Assembly (NCBI GenBank): GCA_013298325.1
Contig: JAAFHJ010000018.1
Span: 1-23,590, forward strand
DNA length: 23,590 nucleotides
Direction: 5' to 3'
Origin: Myxococcales bacterium
GTDB lineage: Bacteria > Myxococcota_A > Polyangia > Polyangiales > Polyangiaceae
Shown here: piece by piece, positions 6,924 to 14,307 of the stretch
Layout: every line of letters starts with the position of its first letter
Numbering within the stretch: the stretch's first letter is position 1
Made by a program: the position numbers and the translations under genes
The notes under the pieces: model-generated
Databases searched by the model: none
The model's input: the letters and a program-made list of their open reading frames with translations, nothing else
Told to the model about the DNA's origin: nothing

Positions 6924-9224
6924 ATGCGCCGAATTCTTCCTGCCGGTTTTCTGTTTGCCTCGATGGCCTATGTCGTGGTCGCCTGTTCGGGCTCCGAAGG
7001 CGGGGGGGGGACACCCACGGAGGACGCCGCCGTCGACGGCGCTACAGAGCCCGATGGCGGCGCTAACGGCGACGGCGCCGTGAAGACCGATGGCGCGACG
7101 ACCGATGGCGGCAAGCCGGTCGTTGACGCCGGGGACCCCTGCGGCGCCGGAAAGCCTCGCTTTTGCAAAGATGGCGAAGGGTGCGCCGCCGATGGCGATT
7201 GCACAGGGAAGAACTGTGCGTCCGGCGTTTGCACCGCCGCGAAATGCGACGACAAGAAGCAGGACGGGGACGAAGTCGGCATCGACTGTGGCGGGAGCTG
7301 CCCGGTCAAGTGCGACGGCGCCGCTTGTGGCGGGGACGCGGAGTGCAAGAGCAACATCTGCTTCAACAGCACCTGCGCGCCGCTCGGGACGAAGACGTGT
7401 GGCATCGGCCTCCCTACCCCGTGTGAGAACGGCAAGGACTGCGCCCAAGATGCTGATTGTGCTACGAATTACTGCACTGCGGCCAAGTGCGCCGCCGTCG
7501 ACGCTGCCGCCCACCAGGACGGTCGCGCGAACGCCGGCGAGACCGGCGTCGACTGCGGTGGGGTGATCGCCGCGACGACCCCGTGCGCCGCCGGCCAGGG
7601 CTGCACCGTAGATGCAGACTGCACCGGTCTCTGCAACGCCAACCAAAAATGCGACGCGCCGAGTGCCGACGACGGGAAGAAGAACAACGGCGAAACCGAC
7701 GTCGACTGCGGCGGCGCCAACGCCCCCAAGTGCGCGCCGACGCAAGCATGCGCGGTGGCGGCCGACTGTTTCGGGGGCATCTGCACGAATAACGCATGCG
7801 TCGCTCCGAGCCACGGCGACGGCATCAAGAACGCCAACGAGACCGACGTCGATTGTGGCGGCACCGCGTACGTCGTTGGGCCGATCAACCTCCCGGCAGC
7901 GGGGGGATGCAACGACGGTAAGACGTGTGCCGCCGACAAAGACTGCAAGACGAACGCCTGCGATCCGACGACGCTCAAATGCGTGACTGCGCGCTCCTGC
8001 CGGACCACTTCGAAAGCAGGCATTGCAACCTGCGGCGCCGGCGAAGCGACGACGGCCGGCGTTCCTGCAGGGACGAACGAGAGCTGCTGCGTGTCGCTCC
8101 CGCTGCCGTCGACCCCCGCCGTCCGTATGGACAAATACGAAATTACGGCAGGCCGCATGCGCCAATTTGTGAGCGAAGTCGGCACGTTGAAAGACGCGAA
8201 CAACGTCGCCTACGGCGCAAACATCGCCAAGTGGGCCGCCGACCAGATCACCGCAAACAATGCGGTGGGTCAGTCGCTCTCGGCCCAAATCCCCGCAGGA
8301 ATTCGGGATTTGTTGCCCGCTTCGGCCGCCGCGAATGCTGCATTGAACTCGGTCATTCAGCTCGGCGCGACGAGCGTCGATAGCCGCACGCCCAGCGGCT
8401 ACCAGGGCTGCTACGCGGGGCCGGGCGCCTACGGCCACTCGACCTACTGGCAACCGAACGCCACCCTCAATGCCGCCGTCGGCTACACCCGCGCCTACGG
8501 GCAGAACGTCCTCGACCAGAAGTCGATGAACTGCGCCCCCTACTGGCTCTTTGCCGCCTTCTGCGCGTGGGACGGCGGTCAGTTGCCGACGATGACGCAG
8601 GTCGCCGACGCCTGGGGCGCCGCCCAGTACCCGTGGGGCGCGAATGCCCTCACCTACGATACCGTTGGCCGCCCCTCCGCCGTCGCAACGACAGTAAACT
8701 GGGGAAATGGCCTCGAAAATGGCCGCTTCTACGCCTGGCCGAATTTCCCGGGCGCCGTCGACACCGACACGTCCGTGTATATTGCAGCACCGGGCCGCTT
8801 CCTCATGGATGTCACCAGCACCAAGTCGCTTGGGCAAGGGTGGCAGGATCTCGGCGCGAACCTCCTCGAGTGGACGCAAACTTCGGGGAGCTGCGCGGGG
8901 CGGAAGGGCTGCAACGAATTCTGCGACTACACGGGGACCGGCGGCGGGGCGACCGATCCGATCTGCAACTACAACGACCCGCAAGGCACGCCGAAGACGG
9001 GCGTCATCCGGAAGAATGCCGTGATGCCGGCCTACGCGGTCGTCGGCGGCTCCTGGGAAGGGCACCAGTCGTTTGGTAAAGTCGTCAATGGCTTGAACAC
9101 CTACGACTGGACGGCAACCAATAAGGCCTTCTTCCGCGCCTATCCGAACAACAATCCCGCCTACTTCCCGGCACAGACCCAGTACGGAAAGTTCGGCGCG
9201 CGCTGCGTGCGCCCCGCGAACTGA
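6924..9224 (+). CDS. Secreted lipoprotein with Cys-rich DCGG modules and non-catalytic SUMF1/FGE-like domain (paralog 2)
   Basis: The 766-residue product has a short signal peptide ending in the lipobox V-V-V-A-C (Cys21). GAGG at 6911-6914, nine bases before the ATG at 6924, is the best ribosome site of the three paralogs. A Gly4 stretch encoded by a G9 run follows the lipobox, then an Asp/Gly/Ala linker to about residue 72. The Cys-rich region (73-390) carries DCGG at about 121, 210, 261 and 310. The SUMF1-like domain spans about 398-766 with M-D-K-Y-E-I-T-A-G-R-M, A-F-C-A-W-D-G-G and P-W-G. At 708-718 it reads G-G-S-W-E-G-H-Q-S-F-G, so both cysteines of the FGE motif are Gly. It lies 98 bases after paralog 1 with no obvious terminator between them, so they may be co-transcribed; a good terminator follows. 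Function unknown; probably surface exposed. Confidence 0.88.
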   Translation: MRRILPAGFLFASMAYVVVACSGSEGGGGTPTEDAAVDGATEPDGGANGDGAVKTDGATTDGGKPVVDAGDPCGAGKPRFCKDGEGCAADGDCTGKNCASGVCTAAKCDDKKQDGDEVGIDCGGSCPVKCDGAACGGDAECKSNICFNSTCAPLGTKTCGIGLPTPCENGKDCAQDADCATNYCTAAKCAAVDAAAHQDGRANAGETGVDCGGVIAATTPCAAGQGCTVDADCTGLCNANQKCDAPSADDGKKNNGETDVDCGGANAPKCAPTQACAVAADCFGGICTNNACVAPSHGDGIKNANETDVDCGGTAYVVGPINLPAAGGCNDGKTCAADKDCKTNACDPTTLKCVTARSCRTTSKAGIATCGAGEATTAGVPAGTNESCCVSLPLPSTPAVRMDKYEITAGRMRQFVSEVGTLKDANNVAYGANIAKWAADQITANNAVGQSLSAQIPAGIRDLLPASAAANAALNSVIQLGATSVDSRTPSGYQGCYAGPGAYGHSTYWQPNATLNAAVGYTRAYGQNVLDQKSMNCAPYWLFAAFCAWDGGQLPTMTQVADAWGAAQYPWGANALTYDTVGRPSAVATTVNWGNGLENGRFYAWPNFPGAVDTDTSVYIAAPGRFLMDVTSTKSLGQGWQDLGANLLEWTQTSGSCAGRKGCNEFCDYTGTGGGATDPICNYNDPQGTPKTGVIRKNAVMPAYAVVGGSWEGHQSFGKVVNGLNTYDWTATNKAFFRAYPNNNPAYFPAQTQYGKFGARCVRPAN
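7002..7010. repeat. G9 homopolymer inside paralog 2, next to the lipobox
   Basis: Nine consecutive G encode three Gly codons (residues 26-28), five residues after the acylated Cys21. Loss or gain of one G would shift the frame before almost the whole mature protein, the placement seen in slipped-strand contingency loci. Whether it varies here is not known. Confidence 0.9.
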
Positions 9225-9247
9225 GTCAATTCCAAGACTTCGCACGG

Positions 9248-9284
9248 ACGTCTCTGCCCTCTTTGGGTGGAGACGTTCTTTTTT
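9248..9284 (+). terminator. Rho-independent terminator after paralog 2
   Basis: ACGTCTC (9248-9254) pairs with GAGACGT (9270-9276); inside, CCC (9257-9259) can pair with GGG (9265-9267) around a TCTTT loop. A T6 run at 9279-9284 follows. It starts 24 bases after the stop of paralog 2, so paralog 3 probably has its own promoter in 9285-9383, where I see no consensus boxes. Confidence 0.75.
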
Positions 9285-9383
9285 CGGCGAGCGAAAGCGG
9301 GAAGGGATGTCCGAAAAACTGCAACTGTGAATGGCAGGTTCCTGGCCTTGATGTTCCGAGCCGCTTCGCAAAGACTCTTGGCA

Positions 9384-11615
9384 ATGTCTTTACGAGTCCT
9401 TCGCCCCCGCTTCCCGCTTGCCCCCGCACTGATCGCGTTCGGCGCCACCGCATTGGCGATTGTTGCCTGCTCGGGCGGTGACGCGGGGCCCCCCGCCACC
9501 GATGACGCGGGCGGCGATGCAGCCCCCATCATCGATTCGGGCTCCGACGCGGATACGGCCGACGTCGGCCCCGCCGATACCGGCCCCGGCGGCTGTGGCG
9601 TCGGATTTTCGGCGAAGTGCGACGTGGGCGAGGTCTGCGGAAGTGATGCCGACTGCGCGCTCGGCAATTGCGTCGGGAGCGTCTGCAAGAGTGCATCCTG
9701 CACCGATGGAAAGCGCGATGGCGACGAGGTCGGTGTCGATTGCGGCGGCGTCTGCCCGCAAAAATGCGATGGCGAAGCGTGTGCCGCCGACGGAGCATGC
9801 AAGAGTCGCATCTGCTTGAACCTCGTCTGCGCGCCAAAAGGGACGAAGACGTGTGGCGTCGGCACGGCAACCCCCTGCGTGAACGGTTTGCTCTGTGAGC
9901 AGGACAACGACTGCGCATCCGTGTATTGCGCAGGCAATCTCTGCTCGGCGCCAGACGCCGCCGCCCACCAGGATGGCCGAAGCAACGCCGGCGAAACTGG
10001 CGTCGACTGCGGCGGCACCCTTCGAGCGACAACCCCCTGTGCAGCCGGCCAGGCGTGCGTAAGTAGCAACGATTGCACCGGTCTTTGCACGAATAACCGC
10101 TGCGTGGCGCCGACGTCGGCCGACGGGAAGAAGAACAACGGCGAGAGCGACGTCGATTGCGGCGGCCCCAACGCGCCGACGTGCCTGATCGGAGGGACGT
10201 GTACGAAAGCGGCGGACTGCCTCACAAGCGCCTGTCTCGCCGCGACGGGCAAGTGCACCGCTCCGCAGGCGGGCGTCAAAGACGCCAACGAAACCGACAT
10301 CGACTGCGGTGGCCCCGGGATCCACGAGCGCGGCTACAACTACGACGCCCCGCGGTGCGCCCTCGCGAAAGGCTGTTCGGCGAACACCGACTGCGGAAGT
10401 GGCATCTGTTCTCAAACGCAAAAAGTCTGTATTTTCGCCCCTTCGTGCGCGAACGGAAGTGCCGGCATCTCCACCTGCGGACGTGGGGAGGTCGGCGCAG
10501 CGAACGCCACCCACGAGAGTTGCTGCTCGACCCTTCCCCTCCCGGCTACGCCAGCCGTCAGTCTGGATAAATACGAACTGACGTCCGGACGCATGCGGCA
10601 GTTCATTGCTGCCGTCGGTCCCGATATTCGTGGCTGGGTCGCTGCGCAAATCGCCGCAAATACGTCGACTGGCCAAGTTCTCAATTCGCAGATCCCTGCG
10701 AATCTCCGGGACATGCTCCCCAATACGGCGAACCCTTCAGCCCCTCTCAATCTGCCAATTCAGCTCGGCGCGACGACCATGGACTCGAATCGTCCAAGCA
10801 TGGTTCAGGGCTGTTACGTCGGAAAGACCGCCTACGGTGCTTCCACCTATTGGCAACCGGAAGCGGTCTACCAGGCCCTCTATGGCGCCGATTCCCGGCC
10901 GGGCGGTCGCCTCTACCCGCAGGCCGAATATGATGTAAAGTCGATGAATTGTGCCCCGTACTGGATGTACGCCGCCTTCTGCGCCTGGGACGGCGGGCGC
11001 CTGCCGACGGAGACCGAATTCCGCGACGCCTGGGGCGCGACGAACTACCCGTGGGGGACGGCAGCATTCACCTTCAAGAGCCGCAAAACCGATTTGATCG
11101 CTGCGTTCCCCGCAGAACCGGACGCGACGCTCTACGAAAAGACCGTCAATTGGTTCAACAACGACCCGGCGGCGCGCTGGTACCACTACCCAGGTTTTGG
11201 CGATCCCGCCGATCTCAGCGGCTACATCTCGGCGCCGGGCCGCTTCCCCCTCGATATCACCACGAAGAGGGCCGCGAATGGCCAAGGATGGATGGATCTT
11301 GGCGCCAATATGATGGAAATTTCAGCGATTCAAGCGTTCGGGAGCGACCGCTTCTGCGACTACAGCATCACGAACGGCCCTGGCGACGTGGTGAATCCAG
11401 GCGCCTGTACGTTTACCGCGAACGGGCAGACGACCTACGGCGTCCTCCGCAAGGCGAGCGGCGTTCAGACCGCCTACTGGGCCGGCGGCTCCTGGGAAGG
11501 GCACACGAACTTCGACCACAACAATCCCGGGTTCGGCTTCCGCTCCTACGGGTTCGGCGCGCAGACCCAGTACGGGAAGCTCGGTGCTCGCTGCGCGCGC
11601 CCGACGCCCCAGTAG
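9384..11615 (+). CDS. Secreted lipoprotein with Cys-rich DCGG modules and non-catalytic SUMF1/FGE-like domain (paralog 3)
   Basis: The product is 743 residues from the ATG at 9384, chosen because it gives a compact signal peptide (M-S-L-R-V-L-R-P-R-F, hydrophobic core, lipobox A-I-V-A-C with Cys29) that aligns with paralog 1. An ATG at 9351 is possible, and the open frame from 9267 begins inside the terminator and is unlikely. No good ribosome site supports any of these, so the start is uncertain. An Asp-rich linker is followed by Cys-rich modules with four DCGG motifs; the last module (V-K-D-A-N-E-T-D-I-D-C-G-G) lacks the preceding D-G pair. The C-terminal SUMF1-like domain has L-D-K-Y-E-L-T-S-G-R-M, A-F-C-A-W-D-G-G, W-G-A-T-N-Y-P-W-G and a final G-A-R-C-A-R-P. 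The FGE catalytic motif is replaced by G-G-S-W-E-G-H-T-N-F-D. Function unknown; surface location inferred. Confidence 0.87.
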   Translation: MSLRVLRPRFPLAPALIAFGATALAIVACSGGDAGPPATDDAGGDAAPIIDSGSDADTADVGPADTGPGGCGVGFSAKCDVGEVCGSDADCALGNCVGSVCKSASCTDGKRDGDEVGVDCGGVCPQKCDGEACAADGACKSRICLNLVCAPKGTKTCGVGTATPCVNGLLCEQDNDCASVYCAGNLCSAPDAAAHQDGRSNAGETGVDCGGTLRATTPCAAGQACVSSNDCTGLCTNNRCVAPTSADGKKNNGESDVDCGGPNAPTCLIGGTCTKAADCLTSACLAATGKCTAPQAGVKDANETDIDCGGPGIHERGYNYDAPRCALAKGCSANTDCGSGICSQTQKVCIFAPSCANGSAGISTCGRGEVGAANATHESCCSTLPLPATPAVSLDKYELTSGRMRQFIAAVGPDIRGWVAAQIAANTSTGQVLNSQIPANLRDMLPNTANPSAPLNLPIQLGATTMDSNRPSMVQGCYVGKTAYGASTYWQPEAVYQALYGADSRPGGRLYPQAEYDVKSMNCAPYWMYAAFCAWDGGRLPTETEFRDAWGATNYPWGTAAFTFKSRKTDLIAAFPAEPDATLYEKTVNWFNNDPAARWYHYPGFGDPADLSGYISAPGRFPLDITTKRAANGQGWMDLGANMMEISAIQAFGSDRFCDYSITNGPGDVVNPGACTFTANGQTTYGVLRKASGVQTAYWAGGSWEGHTNFDHNNPGFGFRSYGFGAQTQYGKLGARCARPTPQ

Positions 11616-11641
11616 GCCGGCCTTCCCCAGCAAAAAACCAA

Positions 11642-11677
11642 GCGAAAAGCCCGCGGTCGACGACTGCGGGCTTTCGC
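11642..11677. terminator. Bidirectional rho-independent terminator between convergent lipoprotein genes
   Basis: GCGAAAAGCCCGC (11642-11654) pairs with GCGGGCTTTCGC (11666-11677) with one bulged A and an 11-base loop. On the plus strand CATTTT follows. On the minus strand a T6 run (A6 at 11632-11637 on plus) lies downstream. It can end paralog 3 and the minus-strand lipoprotein at 11700-12962. Confidence 0.85.
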
Positions 11678-11699
11678 CATTTTCCGCGCGCGATTCCGA

Positions 11700-12962
11700 T
11701 CAGGGTTTCGAGCGGAGCTCGAGGAGCACGCCGGTCGTCCCAACGTCGACCGAGATCCAGAGGTTCCCGCTCGCGTCGGTGAAGACGGAGAAGGCGTCGG
11801 CCTTGCTACCGTAAGTGATGGCGTCAGTGACCTTGCTGCCGGTCGTCGCGAGGGTCGTCCCCGCCGTGTACGCCTGGGCGTAGGCAGTGGTTTTCCCTTC
11901 GTATTCAGGGAGTTTCACGACAAGCCACCCCTTGTTGGCTCCCACGGGCTTGGCGGCCGCGAGCTGGCGCACGCCGCTTGCATTGCTGTCGGTGAGGCCT
12001 GTCGTACCGCCGACGATCGGGGCGACGACGGCGTCGAGGTTCGCGCGCGGCGCGCCGTAGACGACATCGGACGGGTTGTTCCCGTAGTAGCTGGCGGCGA
12101 CGAAGACGTTTCCGTCGGCATCGGCGGCGACCGGCCCGGAAGAGCCGCTCCACGTGATGAGCTTGCGGGGCGCCGGGCAGTTGCCCGACGGGACGAGCGC
12201 GCCGTTGCAGATTTTGCTGACGTAGAGGGCATTTTCCGAGGTCGAAGAGGCGGCCGCGGAAAGCGGCGAGAGGCCGGCGTAGACGACGCTATCGCCGCCC
12301 GCCGTCGCCACACCGACGCCGTCGAAGAAGCCGTTCACCTTCGCGCGGCTCGTGACGGTCTGCAGGGTGACGTCGTAGCCGAGCAATTCGCCGGGGAAGC
12401 CGGCCCCGCTCGCCGTGTAGGAATCGAGGGAGAGGGGCGCCGTCGGGAGGTCAAAAAGGCCAAGGCCTGCGAAGCGTTGCGCGGGGACGTTGCTCGGATC
12501 GGCGAGCGTGGCGACGGTGAAGGTCGCCGTCGTGCCGGTCGCCGGAATCGCGACGCGGGCGACGCCGCGCTTGGCGTTCGGAGAGCCGGAAACTGCAAAC
12601 GAATCGGAGATCATCGGTCCGCCGTGGCGGCCCCAGACGGCGCCGGTCGCGCGCGTGCCGACCGTGTAGCGGTGGACGACGCCAAACGGGAAGTTCGCGG
12701 CCAGCGAGACCTCAGCGGCATAGGCGGTCGCGTCGAGGAACGGGAGCGGCCCGGCGTCGACGGCGGCGTCGGCGGCCACATTTCCAGCATCTGGGGAGCT
12801 GTCGGCGGCATTTGCATCGGGCGCGGCGTCTCCAACACCGCCGTCGGTCTGCGTACCGCCGTCGGCCGTCACGACATCGTCGGCGGCGTCATCCCCGCAA
12901 GCGACAAGCGCAAAGCCGCCAGCAGCGAGCAGCAGGGCGAGAGAAAAAGATGCAGTCTTCAT
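11700..12962 (-). CDS. Cobalamin-riboswitch-controlled lipoprotein of unknown family, propeller-like
   Basis: The 420-residue product is a predicted exported lipoprotein: M-K-T-A-S-F-S-L start, hydrophobic core, lipobox A-L-V-A-C with the acylated Cys at residue 22, then an Asp/Ala/Gly linker to about residue 70. ATG at 12962 was chosen because GGAG at 12971-12968 lies five bases upstream and the signal peptide begins there; the open frame extends 30 codons further without support. The mature part has only two further Cys (K-I-C-N-G and G-N-C-P-A-P) and many short beta-type segments. Two resemble propeller blade strands (A-A-D-A-D-G-N-V-F-V-A-A and F-T-D-A-S-G-N-L-W-I-S-V). I do not recognise the family. 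The gene is preceded by its own promoter and a cobalamin aptamer and followed by a terminator, so it is a single-gene B12-responsive unit. I infer a role in capturing or handling cobalamin at the cell surface, comparable in principle to BtuG; a B12-replacing isoenzyme is unlikely because it is exported. Confidence 0.85.
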   Translation of the reverse strand: MKTASFSLALLLAAGGFALVACGDDAADDVVTADGGTQTDGGVGDAAPDANAADSSPDAGNVAADAAVDAGPLPFLDATAYAAEVSLAANFPFGVVHRYTVGTRATGAVWGRHGGPMISDSFAVSGSPNAKRGVARVAIPATGTTATFTVATLADPSNVPAQRFAGLGLFDLPTAPLSLDSYTASGAGFPGELLGYDVTLQTVTSRAKVNGFFDGVGVATAGGDSVVYAGLSPLSAAASSTSENALYVSKICNGALVPSGNCPAPRKLITWSGSSGPVAADADGNVFVAASYYGNNPSDVVYGAPRANLDAVVAPIVGGTTGLTDSNASGVRQLAAAKPVGANKGWLVVKLPEYEGKTTAYAQAYTAGTTLATTGSKVTDAITYGSKADAFSVFTDASGNLWISVDVGTTGVLLELRSKP

Positions 12963-12974
12963 GGAAACTCCAGA

Positions 12975-12989
12975 GTCGCCGATGGCGAC
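12975..12989 (-). promoter_or_regulatory. Short hairpin just upstream of the ribosome site, possible expression-platform element
   Basis: GTCGCC and GGCGAC pair around a three-base loop, ending four bases before GGAG (12971-12968). Such a hairpin could take part in riboswitch control of translation initiation. No U-tract follows it, so it is not a terminator. Confidence 0.35.
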
Positions 12990-13031
12990 GACGGGGGGAT
13001 CGACCGCGCGCCTCCCGCGAAGGCGCACGTC

Positions 13032-13060
13032 AGTCGGGCGCGTTAGGCGCAAAACCGACT
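13032..13060 (-). promoter_or_regulatory. Stable leader hairpin between aptamer and gene
   Basis: On the minus strand AGTCGG-TTTT-GCGC-CTAAC-GCGC-CCGACT folds into a two-part stem with a four-base bulge. It lies between the cobalamin aptamer and the start codon in a 193-base leader segment. It may belong to the expression platform. I see no antiterminator/terminator pair with a T-run, so translational control or rho-dependent control is more likely. Confidence 0.4.
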
Positions 13061-13155
13061 TAATTCCGAGCGTTTACCCCGGCTCGTGGAACTACGAGTC
13101 GAGGGCTGCGAAACGCCCCCCGCGGAGCGTGAACGCGGCGTTCGAGCAGAGCTCG

Positions 13156-13349
13156 CACGGTTCTCGGTAGGTCTTCGGACTCACGGGCGCGTCTTTCGAC
13201 TCCTACCGGGGACCGCTTCCCAGGCGGTAGCCCAGTGCGCGGAGGTCCCTTTCGTTCCCGTTCACCGCTGCGGGGCAGTTCCGGATTTGCACCGGATTCC
13301 CTGTTCGCCCCGACGGTGGCCTTGGAAGTGCCGCCGTCGAAACACCGTG
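13156..13349 (-). promoter_or_regulatory. Cobalamin (adenosylcobalamin-type) riboswitch
   Basis: The minus strand carries the family's conserved blocks in the right order: GAACAGGGAATCCGGTG (13306-13290) followed by CAAATCCGG, then CTGCCCCGCAGCGGT (13278-13264), GGGAACGA, a CACTGGG...TGGGAAG segment, and GAGTCCGAAGACCTACCG (13182-13165). The ends pair as P1, CACGGT (13349-13344) with ACCGTG (13161-13156). A P2-type hairpin, CGACGG with CCGTCG, follows P1. The only gene downstream in the same direction before a terminator is the lipoprotein at 11700-12962. Repression of that gene by cobalamin is the expected behaviour for this class. Confidence 0.95.
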
Positions 13350-13359
13350 AACGGCCCGG

Positions 13360-13389
13360 CTCTTACGACTCGCGTCGGTCGCCTGTCAA
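13360..13389 (-). promoter_or_regulatory. Sigma-70-type promoter of the riboswitch-lipoprotein unit
   Basis: A perfect -35 TTGACA (13389-13384), an 18-base spacer and a weak -10 TAAGAG (13365-13360) lie inside the end of the upstream gene; the -10 overlaps that gene's TAA stop. Transcription would begin near 13353, a few bases before P1 of the aptamer, which supports the assignment. Confidence 0.55.
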
Positions 13390-14307
13390 TCGACCCGGTG
13401 CCGGCGACGCCGAAGCGGCCACACGCGCGCGAAGGAGGGCGGCAAACGGGACCGAAGGGAGCGTACGTCCATCGACCGTCGCGAGGGCATCGACCTCCGG
13501 AAAATCTCCGGTACCGAGCTCAACGGTCGTGAGGCCCTCGGCGCGCCATTCGTAGAGGTCGTCGCTGTACTCGCCGCGAAGAAGGAGCGATGCGTGACTC
13601 GTCGGTCGAAAGGTTTCTCGCGAAGCCGCAGAGCCGTCGACCACGACGCCGCTCGCGACGCGGAGAACAACGCCGTTCGGGACGTCGATGATTCGGAGGG
13701 CGCCCGCCCGTCCAAGGTGCTCGCCGGTTTCTCCGACCGTCTTCGCGAGGATCGACGTTTCTGCGCGCGGCGTATCCCCCACAAAGACGCAATGAATCGC
13801 AAGCGCCGGGCAAATCTCAGCTGTGGAGTCCTCGTAGATTTGCAAGAATGCTTCGTCGGAAATAGCCCATTGAAGAAGAAGGATATGACCTTTGTCTTCA
13901 GGAAGAAGCACGGTAAAGTCGTCGTCGATTCCGAGCGGTTCCGGCGGCGGCCCGCGGCGGGTGCGCGCCTCTCCTGCCTCATGGGCAGGCTCCCCGGATG
14001 CCGCTTCCAGGACCGGATCCTCGGCGGGCGGTTCCCCCCGAAGCGCAGTACGGAGCGCAAGCGCCTCTCGGTTCGTCGGGTCGTCTTCGAGGACGAGTTC
14101 CAGAAGGGCAAGCGCCTTTTTGTCGTGCCCTTGCCGGTGAAAAAGCTGGGCAAGCGTGACCGTCGGAACCGGCGCACCGGCCGCGCGTTCCGGAGGTGGC
14201 GGCGCCGTGAGAAGCCCCTTCGCGGCGTTCGGGAGATGCAGCCCTTTTTCGACGACCCGCGTGAGGAGCGTTCGCGCTTTGCCGAAGAAGCCGCCGTCCT
14301 CGCTCAC
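13363..14307 (-). CDS. TPR-like protein of unknown function
   Basis: The protein is 314 residues from the GTG at 14307-14305, which overlaps the ribF TGA as GTGA; an ATG 30 bases earlier is possible but lies within ribF. The N-terminal part (V-S-E-D-G-G-F-F-G-K-A-R-T-L-L) is amphipathic. At about residues 46-85 a TPR-like pair is seen (L-A-Q-L-F-H-R-Q-G-H-D-K-K-A-L-A-L-L-E-L followed by L-E-D-D-P-T-N-R-E-A-L-A-L-R). A Pro/Glu-rich linker leads to a beta-rich C-terminal domain containing I-L-L-L-Q-W-A-I-S-D-E and L-R-G-E-Y-S-D-D-L-Y-E-W. No signal peptide or membrane segment is apparent, so it is probably cytoplasmic. I do not recognise the C-terminal domain. It is the last gene of the minus-strand cluster and its end hosts the promoter of the riboswitch unit. 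Confidence 0.8.
   Translation of the reverse strand: MSEDGGFFGKARTLLTRVVEKGLHLPNAAKGLLTAPPPPERAAGAPVPTVTLAQLFHRQGHDKKALALLELVLEDDPTNREALALRTALRGEPPAEDPVLEAASGEPAHEAGEARTRRGPPPEPLGIDDDFTVLLPEDKGHILLLQWAISDEAFLQIYEDSTAEICPALAIHCVFVGDTPRAETSILAKTVGETGEHLGRAGALRIIDVPNGVVLRVASGVVVDGSAASRETFRPTSHASLLLRGEYSDDLYEWRAEGLTTVELGTGDFPEVDALATVDGRTLPSVPFAALLRARVAASASPAPGRLTGDRRES

Larger units (their letters stand above)
4651..11615 (+). repeat. Tandem array of three paralogous Cys-rich/SUMF1-fold lipoprotein genes
   Basis: Three consecutive plus-strand genes (4651-6825, 6924-9224, 9384-11615) share one architecture and long stretches of similar sequence: lipobox signal, acidic Asp/Ala/Gly linker, Cys-rich region with four DCGG modules, a linker reading S-L-P-L-P or T-L-P-L-P, L/M-D-K-Y-E-I/L-T and a C-terminal SUMF1-type fold ending in R-C-V/A-R-P. 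Genes one and three are closer to each other in the first Cys-rich segment (both have C-G-V-G-F and C-V-G-S-V-C-K-S) than to gene two. This points to duplication and divergence in place. Confidence 0.9.

Noticed and set aside
6891..9371. 826-codon antisense open frame on the minus strand through paralog 2
   Set aside because: Same cause as for paralog 1. The sense frame has a lipobox, ribosome site and clear paralogs; the antisense frame has none.
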